Positions 1-9,261 of a stretch of 64,000 bases of DNA are shown one piece after another. The stretch is from positions 62,260,279 to 62,324,278 of the forward strand of contig CM042034.1 of NCBI GenBank assembly GCA_023525975.1. Reading direction: 5' to 3'. Position numbers and translations under genes: made by a program. A model generated the notes under the pieces. That model saw only the letters and a list, made by a program, of their open reading frames with translations. It searched no databases and had not been told where the DNA came from. The number at the start of each line of letters is the position of its first letter. Within the stretch, counting starts at the first letter, position 1. The stretch comes from Smallanthus sonchifolius. Its lineage: Eukaryota > Streptophyta > Magnoliopsida > Asterales > Asteraceae.

Positions 1-175
1 CGAGTTGTTTTTGTTATGTACATGTATTTGAAAATGTTACGCTTCCGCATGTTAAACGATGTAATGTTATGTTTGAAATGAAATTTTCCGCTGCGTTATT
101 TGATATTCTAGTTTGAGAACTGTTTGTGAATGAGTAAATCCAACGCGTGGGGCCTCCCGGGTTTGGGGCCTCACA
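1..175 (+). repeat. Gypsy-A 5' LTR, last 175 bp
   Basis: The segment is identical by eye to the end of the 3' LTR at 6913-7087 and ends in CA just before the primer site. It is the end of U5. The rest of this LTR, including its promoter, lies before the window. Confidence 0.95.
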
Positions 176-178
176 AGT

Positions 179-190
179 TGGTATCAGAGC
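179..190 (+). promoter_or_regulatory. Gypsy-A primer-binding site (initiator tRNA-Met)
   Basis: TGGTATCAGAGC starts three bases after the 5' LTR and is complementary to the 3' end of plant initiator tRNA-Met. It would prime minus-strand DNA synthesis. Confidence 0.93.
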
Positions 191-515
191 AATAGTTTGA
201 GAGATTTGGACACTCCCTGTGTCTGAACTTAAACTGAGAATGGGACCGAAAGCGGATGCCAGTACGGGTAACTCGAGCCACAGCATCAGGTATGAAGGTA
301 GTGTATATATATTTACATATATAGTATGCCTTAGGAAGTGTTAAGGTTAGGACTTGGGTTCTGATGGAAATCACAAAGGTGGTCAAATCGAAATCAAGAG
401 GTAGTGTAATGGTTAATTGCAGATGGCCAGTGTATATTAACATCTTACAATGCTTGTTGAATTCTATTTGTTAACTAGCGTGATGACATTGGATTTCCTT
501 GTCTTGTAGAACGGA
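191..515 (+). other. Gypsy-A untranslated leader with candidate intron 290-509
   Basis: The 325-base leader holds a short upstream start codon at 240 that is not in the gag frame. A possible intron runs from CAG/GTATGA (donor at 290) to a pyrimidine-rich TTGTAG acceptor ending at 509, six bases before the gag-pol ATG at 516. Splicing is an inference. The Gypsy-B leader (31128-31465) shows the same arrangement. Confidence 0.4.
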
Positions 516-3500
516 ATGGCAAGAAGAGGGAACGGAAAGCGTGGTGGGGGCCGTACCGGTGGTCGTACCGGTGGTGGCCGAGGTAGAACTCCTATTCACC
601 AGGAGTACAGTGAAGAAGGAAGTGTTCACACTGAGCCAGAAGCTAGTGTGCACGGGACTGAGCCGACTCATGCTGAAGAACAACAATTCACTTTTGAACC
701 GGAAGTAAGAGCGGCTTTGGCACGTGAGTTCACCGAATTGATGAAGGCTTCTTTGCCAGGACTACTGGCAGAAGCACTAAAGAAGGCTAATGAGGAGGGC
801 GGATCTAAACTGACAACTGATATTCCAAACATTGAGGCCGTTAACGCACCGCCTGCTCGCGGCTGCGACTATAAGTCATTCAAGGTATGTGACCCGCCGG
901 TTCTGACTGGAAAGAAGGACGCGGTGGCTACTTTTGACTGGGTAATTCGTATGGAAGCCGCCATTCGTCTGAGTGAATGTCGACCGAATCAGGTCGTGAA
1001 GTTTGCTGCTAACTCCTTGAGGGAGGAAGCATCTCACTGGTGGGAAGGTGTACGCCAGGCTAAGGGGAACGAGGTGGTTGATTCGATGATGTGGGATGAT
1101 TTGAAAACTTTGGTGATCAAGAATTTCTGTCCAAGGAATGAGATCGAAAAGGTAGAAAGGGAATTTCTGGGTTTGAAGGCTGGGAGCATGACACACCGGC
1201 AGTATACGACACGGTTCAATGAACTGGCACGTCTGGTGCCACACCTTATCACTACTGAAGGAAGAAAGATCGCTTGTTATATTCAAGGGTTGCCGGACAA
1301 GGTCCGCACATATGTTAAGGCAAACGCCCCTACTACCTACGATTCGGTAGTAGAACTGAGCGGCGTGGTATTTGATGATCTGGCACTGAATGTCGTTGCC
1401 ATTGAAGAGCCTAAGAAGAAGCTGAGTTTTCCCGCTAAGCGATCGGGTGGGAAGTTGTTTGGGGCTCAGGACAAACGGGCCAGGGTAAATGAATTAGCAG
1501 TCTGTGGGAAGTGTGGGGGAAGGCATGCCGGTGAATGCCGGTTGGGATCAAATTTGTGCTACAAATGTGGCAAGACCGGGCACTACTCCCGAGAATGCCC
1601 GAACGGTATCAAATGCTACAACTGTGGGGAGAGCGGCCACATGAGCCGGGAATGCACTAAGCCCAGGATGGGCGAGACCGGGAAAGGGAAAGGCCCAGAG
1701 AAGAGGGAGGAAAGGCCCCGAGCGAAGACTCGAGCGTATGCACTAACGCAAGAACAGGCCAGGAATGACCCCGATGTGGCGTCAGGTACGTTCATCCTTG
1801 ACAACACTTTTGTTTCAGTGTTATTCGATTCGGGTGCCAGTAAGAGTTTTATATCTGCAACTTTCTGTAAACGAGTAAAGTACACGGTTAGTAAAGTAGA
1901 ACGAGCCTTTAATGTAGAAACCGCTGAGGGTAGAACCGTAATGGTAACCGAAGTAGTTGACGATTCCACGATAAAGATAGAAGGCCATAGATTTCCCGTC
2001 AGATTATTTGTTATGGTTTTGGGAGGGTTTGATGTCGTGTTAGGTATGGATTGGTTAACTGCCAACGAGGCTCAAATTATATGCAAACGAAAGATAATCC
2101 GACTCAAGGCTCCGGATGGTAGCGAAGTGGAAGTACTTGGGGATCGCGATGCCCCGATGCCCAACGTCATCTCGATGATTAAGGCAGCAGATTACTTGAG
2201 GCGCGGATGCGAGGCTTATCTGGTATACGTAATTGACAAGTGTAAGGAAGTGAAAGAACTGGACGATGTACCCGTGGTACGCGAGTACCCGGAGGTGTTT
2301 CCAGAGGAGTTGCCTGGGATACCACCCGATAGAGAGATTGAATTTCGAATCGACTTAGTACCAGATGCCCAGCCCGTGGCTAAGGCTCCATATCGACTAG
2401 CACCAGTGGAAATGAAAGAATTAATGGCACAACTAGACGAGTTACTTGAGAAAGGATTTATCCAACCAAGCATCTCGCCGTGGGGTGCTCCGGTGTTGTT
2501 TGTGAAAAAGAAAGACGGTTCGATGAGAATGTGTATCGATTATCGCGAGTTAAACAAACGAACGGTAAAGAACAAGTACCCTTTACCAAGGATCGATGAC
2601 CTGTTTGATCAATTGCAAGGCGCAAGTTGGTTCTCGAAAATCGACCTTCGGTCCGGGTACCATCAGTTGAAGGTGAGGGAAGAAGACATACCGAAAACTG
2701 CATTTCGCACGCGTTATGGACATTTCGAGTTCCGCGTAATGTCTTTCGGATTGACGAACGCCCCCGCAGCGTTCATGGATTTGATGAATAGGGTGTGTCG
2801 ACCGATGCTGGACCGATCGGTAATTGTGTTCATTGATGATATCCTCGTCTACTCCAAGAATGAGGGTGATCACGCTTGTCATTTGAAGGAAGTGTTGGAA
2901 GCTCTAAAGAAGGAGAAGTTGTATGCTAAGTTCTCCAAATGCGCGTTCTGGCTTAGGGAAGTCCAATTCCTAGGTCACGTCATTAACCCGAACGGCATTA
3001 TGGTAGACCCAGCAAAGATAACGACGGTAAGGGACTGGGATATTCCTAAGACGCCAACGGAGATCCGCAGTTTCTTAGGGTTGGCAGGCTACTATCGGAG
3101 ATTCATTCAGGATTTCTCGATAATAGCTTCGCCATTGACAAAGTTGACACGAAAGGAAGAAAAGTACGAATGGGGTCCGAAGCAGGATGAGGCATTTAAG
3201 GAGTTAAAAGAAAAGCTAACCCAAGCTCCAGTCTTGGCCCTTCCCGAGGGCAATGAAGACCTGGTGGTATACTCTGACGCTTCGGGTCAGGGGTTGGGGT
3301 GTGTGCTGATGCAACGTGGAAGAGTGATCGCATACGCATCACGACAGCTGAAGGTTCATGAAGTCAACTATCCGACTCACGATTTGGAACTTGCTGCTGT
3401 TGTGTTTGCATTAAAAATTTGGAGGCACTACCTCTATGGGGTAAAGTTTACCATATACTCCGATCACAAAAGTCTGAAGTACTTCTTCGAGCAAAAGGAG

Positions 3501-5093
3501 TTAAATATGAGGCAGAGGCGATGGTTGGAACTTTTGAAAGACTATGACTGTGAAATCATGTACCATCCTGGAAAAGCAAACGTGGTGGCTGACGCTCTAA
3601 GCCGGAAGGATGTGCCTGCTCCTATTAGAGTGAAAGCTTGCCAAATGGTGGTAACGTCGGATGTGATGAGGAAAATTGAAAAGGCTCAAGAAGAGGCACT
3701 AAAGGGGGAAAACATAAAGAAGGAAAGGATGGTTGGCCAACAGGATAAGTTAGAATATAACACCCTTGGTGTTAGGACACGTTTTGGTCGAGTATGGATA
3801 CCTATGGGTGGCGAGCTTAGGACCAAAATCTTGGATGAGGCTCATAAGTCTCGTTACTCTATCCATCCCGGTACCAACAAAATGTACCAAGATCTGAAGA
3901 AGGAATACTGGTGGCCTGGGATGAAACACGAAGTGACGAAATACGTAAGCAAGTGCTTGACTTGCTCACAAGTGAAGGCCGAACACCAGAAACCGTATGG
4001 GAAAATTCAACCACTTGAGATACCGGAATGGAAGTGGGAACACATTACTATGGACTTCATAACCAAGCTACCTCGCACAGCTAAAGGTCATGACACCATT
4101 TGGGTAATTGTGGACCGTTTAACGAAGAGTGCTCATTTTCTACCTATTCACGAGACGTTCTCGTCGGAAAGATTAGCTGAAGTATTTATTAATGAAGTAG
4201 TAGCACGGCACGGGATGCCTTTAACGATTGTATCCGACCGGGACACACGATTCACATCGAGGTTCTGGAAAAGATTTCACGAGGCGATGGGTACGAGACT
4301 TAATATCAGCACGGCATACCACCCGCAAACGGATGGTCAGACCGAAAGGACCATTCAGACGTTGGAGGACATGCTTCGTGCTTGTATTATCGACTTTGGT
4401 GGCAGTTGGGACAGTCATCTGCCATTAGCCGAATTCTCCTACAACAACAGTTATCACACGACGATAGGCATGCCGCCTTATGAAATGTTGTATGGGAGAA
4501 GATGCAGGACCCCGGTTTGTTGGGGTGAGATTGGACAGAAGGAATTGGGAAGTCTCGAAGTCGTTAAAGAAACATCGGAAAGGTTTGATCAGATCAAAGC
4601 ACGCATGAAGGCCGCCCAAGATCGTCAGAAATCCTATGCGGATAAACGACGAAGGCCTATTGAGTTTAATGTTGGGGATAGAGTAATGTTGAAAGTGTCG
4701 CCTTGGAAGGGAATCATACGATTCAGAAAGAGAGGAAAGTTAAGTCCGAGGTTTATCGGACCATTCAGGATTATGGCACGGGTTGGTGAAGTCGCATATC
4801 GGTTGGAATTGCCTGATGAGTTAAGTGGGATTCATCCTACCTTCCATGTATCACACTTGCGAAAGTGTTTGGCGGATGAATCGGCTCACGTACCACTTAC
4901 GGACATCGAGGTCGACAACAGCCTTAACTACATCGAAGAACCTGTGGCCATCCTAGACAGGAAAGAGAAACGTTTACGTAACAAAGTTATCCAGTTGGTT
5001 AAAGTCCAGTGGAAGCACCGGAAGGGATCGGAAGCTACATGGGAAACGGAGACGGAAATGAAGGAGTCGTACCCTCAACTGTTTGACTTATGA
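516..5093 (+). CDS. Gag-Pol polyprotein of Gypsy-A with chromodomain, intact
   Basis: This uninterrupted 1525-codon frame encodes all proteins needed for retrotransposition. The basic Gly/Arg-rich N terminus is followed by Gag and cysteine knuckles: a degenerate one near residue 331, then two CCHC knuckles starting near 348 and 368. The protease has DSGAS at D438. Reverse transcriptase covers about 640-800 with FIDD at D774/D775. RNase H has DASGQG at D921, followed by matching E, D and D motifs. Integrase has an HHCC finger, then D1180, D1241 and E1277, which gives the DD35E spacing. A chromodomain at about 1471-1520 is thought to guide integration to heterochromatin. The start is the first ATG after the leader in this frame. 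No stop, frameshift or missing catalytic residue was seen, so the copy may be autonomous. Confidence 0.95.
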   Translation: MARRGNGKRGGGRTGGRTGGGRGRTPIHQEYSEEGSVHTEPEASVHGTEPTHAEEQQFTFEPEVRAALAREFTELMKASLPGLLAEALKKANEEGGSKLTTDIPNIEAVNAPPARGCDYKSFKVCDPPVLTGKKDAVATFDWVIRMEAAIRLSECRPNQVVKFAANSLREEASHWWEGVRQAKGNEVVDSMMWDDLKTLVIKNFCPRNEIEKVEREFLGLKAGSMTHRQYTTRFNELARLVPHLITTEGRKIACYIQGLPDKVRTYVKANAPTTYDSVVELSGVVFDDLALNVVAIEEPKKKLSFPAKRSGGKLFGAQDKRARVNELAVCGKCGGRHAGECRLGSNLCYKCGKTGHYSRECPNGIKCYNCGESGHMSRECTKPRMGETGKGKGPEKREERPRAKTRAYALTQEQARNDPDVASGTFILDNTFVSVLFDSGASKSFISATFCKRVKYTVSKVERAFNVETAEGRTVMVTEVVDDSTIKIEGHRFPVRLFVMVLGGFDVVLGMDWLTANEAQIICKRKIIRLKAPDGSEVEVLGDRDAPMPNVISMIKAADYLRRGCEAYLVYVIDKCKEVKELDDVPVVREYPEVFPEELPGIPPDREIEFRIDLVPDAQPVAKAPYRLAPVEMKELMAQLDELLEKGFIQPSISPWGAPVLFVKKKDGSMRMCIDYRELNKRTVKNKYPLPRIDDLFDQLQGASWFSKIDLRSGYHQLKVREEDIPKTAFRTRYGHFEFRVMSFGLTNAPAAFMDLMNRVCRPMLDRSVIVFIDDILVYSKNEGDHACHLKEVLEALKKEKLYAKFSKCAFWLREVQFLGHVINPNGIMVDPAKITTVRDWDIPKTPTEIRSFLGLAGYYRRFIQDFSIIASPLTKLTRKEEKYEWGPKQDEAFKELKEKLTQAPVLALPEGNEDLVVYSDASGQGLGCVLMQRGRVIAYASRQLKVHEVNYPTHDLELAAVVFALKIWRHYLYGVKFTIYSDHKSLKYFFEQKELNMRQRRWLELLKDYDCEIMYHPGKANVVADALSRKDVPAPIRVKACQMVVTSDVMRKIEKAQEEALKGENIKKERMVGQQDKLEYNTLGVRTRFGRVWIPMGGELRTKILDEAHKSRYSIHPGTNKMYQDLKKEYWWPGMKHEVTKYVSKCLTCSQVKAEHQKPYGKIQPLEIPEWKWEHITMDFITKLPRTAKGHDTIWVIVDRLTKSAHFLPIHETFSSERLAEVFINEVVARHGMPLTIVSDRDTRFTSRFWKRFHEAMGTRLNISTAYHPQTDGQTERTIQTLEDMLRACIIDFGGSWDSHLPLAEFSYNNSYHTTIGMPPYEMLYGRRCRTPVCWGEIGQKELGSLEVVKETSERFDQIKARMKAAQDRQKSYADKRRRPIEFNVGDRVMLKVSPWKGIIRFRKRGKLSPRFIGPFRIMARVGEVAYRLELPDELSGIHPTFHVSHLRKCLADESAHVPLTDIEVDNSLNYIEEPVAILDRKEKRLRNKVIQLVKVQWKHRKGSEATWETETEMKESYPQLFDL

Positions 5094-5120
5094 TAGGTTT
5101 CGGGGACGAAACCTATTGTA

Positions 5121-5133
5121 AGGGGGGTAGACT
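5121..5133 (+). promoter_or_regulatory. Gypsy-A polypurine tract
   Basis: AGGGGGGTAGACT lies directly before the TG that opens the 3' LTR and just after the gag-pol stop. It is the expected primer for plus-strand synthesis. Gypsy-B has the related GGAGGGTAGACT. Confidence 0.85.
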
Positions 5134-5264
5134 TGTAACATCCCAAAATAAATGAGGATTTTAAATAACGGGTTGAACCGGGACGAACGGGATAAAAGAA
5201 CGAGGCGTAACGGGCCGGACGGTTGGGCCGGCAAACTTGAAGGAAGGGGGGGGGGTTTCCTCCC

Positions 5265-5273
5265 TTTAAATAG
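5265..5273 (+). promoter_or_regulatory. TATA box of Gypsy-A LTR promoter
   Basis: TTTAAATAG lies about 130 bp into the LTR, just upstream of GA-rich sequence that would begin the transcript. The same LTR region of Gypsy-B has TATAAAAG. The assignment rests on motif and position only. Confidence 0.55.
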
Positions 5274-5634
5274 CCAACACACACACCATTTCTCTCATTT
5301 GCAAGAATCTAGAGAGAGAAACCGTAGAGAGAGAAAGTTGGCGGATCGACCCGAGATTGAAGGAGCTTGTTGCTACTGAGCTCGTGAGCAAAACCTCCGG
5401 ATCAGAATCTCGAAATCAGGTAACACCCGAACCAAATCTGAGTTTTTGTTCGTTTTTGGGTTTTCGGGTATTTTCGGGAAAATGACGGGTTTTTATAAAC
5501 CAAATGAGGAAAGGGTTATAAATCTGGAATCACGAAGGGAAAATACACGTTTTGAATGTAAAAAGTCCGGATCTTGACCAGGTCGGACCTGCATTGCGAA
5601 AGTTAGGGTTTTTCACGGGGAAGATAGCTGAGTT

Positions 5635-5803
5635 CTGCAGGTGTCGAAACTAGAAGTTTCGAGCGGCCTGCAGGTGTCGAAACTAGAGTTTCGAGCGGCC
5701 TGCAGGTGTCGAAACTAGAAGTTTCGAGGGGCCTGCAGGTATCGAAACTAGAAGTTTCGATGGGCCTGCACCTGTCGAAACTAAGTAGTTTCGATAGGTC
5801 TGC
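5635..5803 (+). repeat. Tandem palindrome array in Gypsy-A LTR
   Basis: Five units of about 33 bp centre on CGAAACT-AGA-AGTTTCG, joined by CTGCAG-type links. Unit four forms a longer perfect palindrome (ATCGAAACT/AGTTTCGAT). The last unit has 13-base arms with one G-T-type mismatch. The array lies 501-669 bases into the LTR, downstream of the TATA box, so it is transcribed. Confidence 0.9.
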
Positions 5804-6390
5804 ATCAGTAAGTGAAGTCAGTGTATTCACCTGTAACAGAACGAGTAAACCGTTAGGGTCGGGATTTAGGTCTGATGTGTATTTAATTAATCAATTCAGA
5901 TCGGAAGTGACGTTGTTGGACCTTTGTTTAGGACAACCGAGACTAGCTTATAAGGTGAGTTCTAGAAGCCCTTCTTTAAATGTTTTAATTAATATTTTTG
6001 GGCTGGTGTGCATACATACGAAACGATGTTTACGAAATGATGTTTACGAAATGAGGTATATAAAACGATGTTTACGAAGGACGATGTTATGAAATGTTTT
6101 GCCAAACGAAGTTTATGAAAGGTTTACGAATGAAGTGTTATTTAATAAAACGTACGAATGCTTTAACTAAAACGAGGTAAAGTTTTTATGAAAGTCACGA
6201 ATGAACGAATCTGCCACGAGTTCCTACGGGAGCTAAGGTATGTATGTATGTATTGGCCTCACCTTACGGGGGCCTATGTGGCTGGCTAACGGTTGTACAA
6301 CTGGTTGAGGATGGGGTGACGACGGTCACTCATGGGATTACCGGGATCCCGATGGAAGGTACTATTCCTTGCGGGGAAATATTGCCTATG

Positions 6391-6550
6391 GTATGTTTAG
6401 TCTTCCTAGAGGTAACGAGCCTTAGGAGACGTATGTTTAGTCTTCCTAGAGGTAACGAGCCTTAGGAGACGTATGTTTAGTCTACCTAGAGGTAACGAGC
6501 CTTAGGAGACGTATGTTTGGTCCACCTAGAGGTAACGAGCCTTAGGAGAC
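6391..6550 (+). repeat. Four 40-bp tandem repeats in Gypsy-A LTR
   Basis: Units start at 6391, 6431, 6471 and 6511 and are almost identical. Each holds CCTAGAGG and CCTTAGG, which can pair as a bulged stem around TAACGAG. The fourth unit differs mainly in its first half. Confidence 0.9.
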
Positions 6551-7087
6551 CTGGATGACGGATGACTTAGAGGTAGCGAGCCTTAAGTTCATCCGCTGGT
6601 ATGCGATGTATGGGTTTGACGGTTACGAGAAGGCGCAGATTCGGTTCATATTGACTAGTGTTATGATGCTATGTTACGATGTTTTGATGATGTTAAGTTA
6701 TTGCATATTTTACGTACGCTTTTATTAAATAAAGTATGATGTTATGTTTTTGGCAAATATTTGATGTTAATGATTTATGTTAAAACTAGAACTCACCAGC
6801 GTAGCTGACCTTTTTAGTATGCACATTCAGGTTAAGGAAGTTATGATGATGGACGGTGATGCTGGGCGGCTTGAGGAGTTACCCGGATGATATGAAGACT
6901 GGCATCCCGTTACGAGTTGTTTTTGTTATGTACATGTATTTGAAAATGTTACGCTTCCGCATGTTAAACGATGTAATGTTATGTTTGAAATGAAATTTTC
7001 CGCTGCGTTATTTGATATTCTAGTTTGAGAACTGTTTGTGAATGAGTAAATCCAACGCGTGGGGCCTCCCGGGTTTGGGGCCTCACA

Positions 7088-7245
7088 ACAGGCTGGACTT
7101 TAGGTTAATTACAAATTTGGTCCCTTTAGTTTAAGATTAAATATTGATAGAATTGGTCCCTTGGGTTTAGGATTGAGTTAACTAGGTTAGGATTTAACTG
7201 AATTTGACTAATGGAGTTAACCTGGAAAGTCCGGATTGTCACACG
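7088..7245. other. Non-coding flank of Gypsy-A
   Basis: This is AT-rich sequence with two related phrases around TTGGTCCC. No gene, LTR or terminal repeat was recognised. Confidence 0.5.
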
Positions 7246-7764
7246 CCATCTGTAAAACCCCATGACCAATGTAAAACCCATGTAGAAAACGCCCAGTTCA
7301 TGTAAAAAAATATGGTTTTTACATGCCTAATCTAAAACACCATATGTAAAAAGTCATGTGTAAAAGACCATAAACAGAATGTTAAAAGCGCAGTTCAAAA
7401 ACACCATAAATTTTCAGTTCTGAAACAACTTAAAACGCCGAGTTCAAAAACACCATAAAACGACGAATTATTTTTTTTAAATATATATATATATCAATAT
7501 CATACTCGTTGGAAAGATAAAAAACGCTCATTATTATGGTGTAATTTAAAAAAATAATAATAATAACGCATAAAAAAGTTATGAACGTTTAAATAGATGG
7601 GGGGATATGCATGTGACTTGCATGTGCATTTTTCTTGTCATGTGAGTAACATGTGGATGATGGGTTTACATTTTTACCCTTTTTCTTTGGAATATTTCTT
7701 GGACACATAACACTCTATGGTGGCTTTCTATACTTTTTTCACTTCTTATAATATCCCTCCCCTA

Positions 7765-7795
<31 letters not shown>

Positions 7796-9261
7796 GTATA
7801 TATATATAGGTGAGATCATATACAAAATGTTTTTCTTCTAAAAAATATAGGAACCAATTACATAGTGACATGTGTACAATTAGAGATCTTAATAGAGGGG
7901 CATTTTCGTATTTTTCTATTTTGTTGTTATAATTGCAATCCCTAAATTTATGCAACCCATTTTTAAATGTGTTTTCCTTTTTGCCAGACTCTTCAATCTT
8001 TATATTAGTCAAAATTGTTTTCTAATTTTCTGGCTATATTTCTTAATACGAACATTGAAAGAATTCGAAATTTCTTTACATGAATTTATCATTTCTTTCT
8101 TCATCCTCTATCTAATAATCTTTTATCAACAGAGATGTCAAGTGAAATGCATGTAGATGGTGTATTTTCGGGTAAGTTTTTTGTTTTTATTGTTTATAGT
8201 GATCTTATTTTTCATTTAGATCGATCTCTTCACTCTATTCCCTTATGTGTTTTTGTTTTTATTTTACTTCGATCGTTTAACATTATATAATATGTGATTA
8301 TCAGTGTAAGTATGCATCTTCTAGCCATCATAAGATTTTGATTAGATGATAAAAGTGAAAATTTAATAAAACAAAATATATACTTCTATTATCTGCGATT
8401 AACACACCGTGTTGTTATACTCTACTGTGACCATTTATGTTTAAACCGTCGTGTTATTTAACACACCAATTTACACACCGTGTTGTTATCCCACTGTGTT
8501 GCTTTACTCACTACATTCGGATTTATCATTATAAATTATCGTGTAGCTTAACTGTAGTGTGTTGTTTTTATTTTTTTAGATTATATGTTAATGTTCCAAC
8601 CATATCACTACCAAAGACCGGATATAAGAAACGTTTTAAGCCGATGCGTGAGCAAGTCGCCAATAAACTGCCTAGAAGACACAATATGTGGATCTAAAGA
8701 GCATGACACATACTTGAAGTGGCGCAAGCGGACAAATTGAAGCAAACCAAGTATTTTTTTAATTTCTAGTTCATTAATTTTCAACTTCCATATGGATTGT
8801 TTGTTTATTACGTTTTTTACTATTTCGATTTATTTTTTTAAACTTATTTTTTTTTAACAATGTTAATTTTATTTGGATTGTAATTTTTATTCATTATTGT
8901 TCAGTTAATTGTATATTTTGTTTCCTTAAACACACCGTGTTGATATCATTAACTATAAACACACCATGTTGTTACAAATACCTAATGTTGTTTAACCATT
9001 AAGAATTATTATACTAGTTGTTTAAACTAGAGTTTTTTTTTACATATTTCTCCCTCTTAACCTCCTTAAAAACATATATACTCAACCATAAAAATCAATT
9101 ACATATTTACTCAATACTTACACATTTACCTATTTACCCTTATATGGTTTCTAACCTAAAAACTCTTTACGTGAAGTCTGTTCCATCAGAAACTCAAATG
9201 ACGTGGGCAGGAGAGAAGCTCTCTTCGATTATCACGCAGGCAGGAGGGAAGCTCTCTTTGA
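7246..9261. repeat. 2-kb repeat unit, copy 1
   Basis: This block matches 12276-14310 in the same orientation, about 5.04 kb away, with scattered substitutions and differing (TA)n and (TG)n lengths. It contains short-motif sequence (AAAACACCATG), a TA tract, the 90-bp module at 7503, a (TG)n(TA)n tract near 7766-7808, and ACACACCGTGTTG motifs near 8400-8560 and 8930-8990. No transposase or terminal repeat was recognised. It is probably an unclassified non-autonomous element. Confidence 0.85.
7503..7593 (+). repeat. 90-bp conserved module, copy 1
   Basis: It runs from TACTCGTTGGAAAGAT to GTTATGAACGTTTAAA. Copies lie at 12551, 15787 and 18082. Each sits next to a TA-rich tract and a block of degenerate 11-12-base motifs. 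Confidence 0.85.

Larger units (their letters stand above)
1..7087 (+). mobile_element. Gypsy-A: Ty3/gypsy chromovirus, Tekay/Del-like, 5' end cut by window
   Basis: This is an LTR retrotransposon in the order 5' LTR end, tRNA-Met primer site, leader, one gag-pol frame with a C-terminal chromodomain, purine tract and complete 3' LTR. The first 175 bases match 6913-7087 with no difference that I can see, so the insertion looks recent. The 5' LTR start lies outside the window, so the target duplication cannot be tested. Domain order (PR-RT-RH-IN) is that of Ty3/gypsy, and the chromodomain after integrase marks a chromovirus. The Tekay/Del label rests on the long LTR of about 1.95 kb and my recollection of that clade's chromodomain. 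Confidence 0.93.
5134..7087 (+). repeat. Gypsy-A 3' LTR, complete (about 1.95 kb)
   Basis: It begins TGTAACATCCC and ends CTCACA. The start follows the purine tract and the end matches the 5' LTR end. It contains a TATA box at 5265, a candidate splice donor CAG/GTAACA at 5420, a palindrome array at 5635-5803, an area rich in degenerate ACGATGTTTACGAAAT repeats near 6020-6120, and a four-unit 40-bp tandem repeat at 6391-6550. Small open frames inside it have no recognisable product. Confidence 0.93.

Noticed and set aside
240..289. Upstream ATG in the Gypsy-A leader as an alternative gag start through splicing
   Set aside because: Joined at the best donor and acceptor it enters a different frame from gag. 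In Gypsy-B the matching frame stops after ten codons.
876..1286. 136-codon frame on - inside Gypsy-A gag, and the 149-codon frame at 1616-2065
   Set aside because: Both lie opposite an intact polyprotein with clear domains and have no recognisable features.
5706..6092. 128-codon frame in the Gypsy-A LTR
   Set aside because: It runs through the palindrome array, and its repeated VSKLEVS peptide is just the tandem DNA read in one frame.
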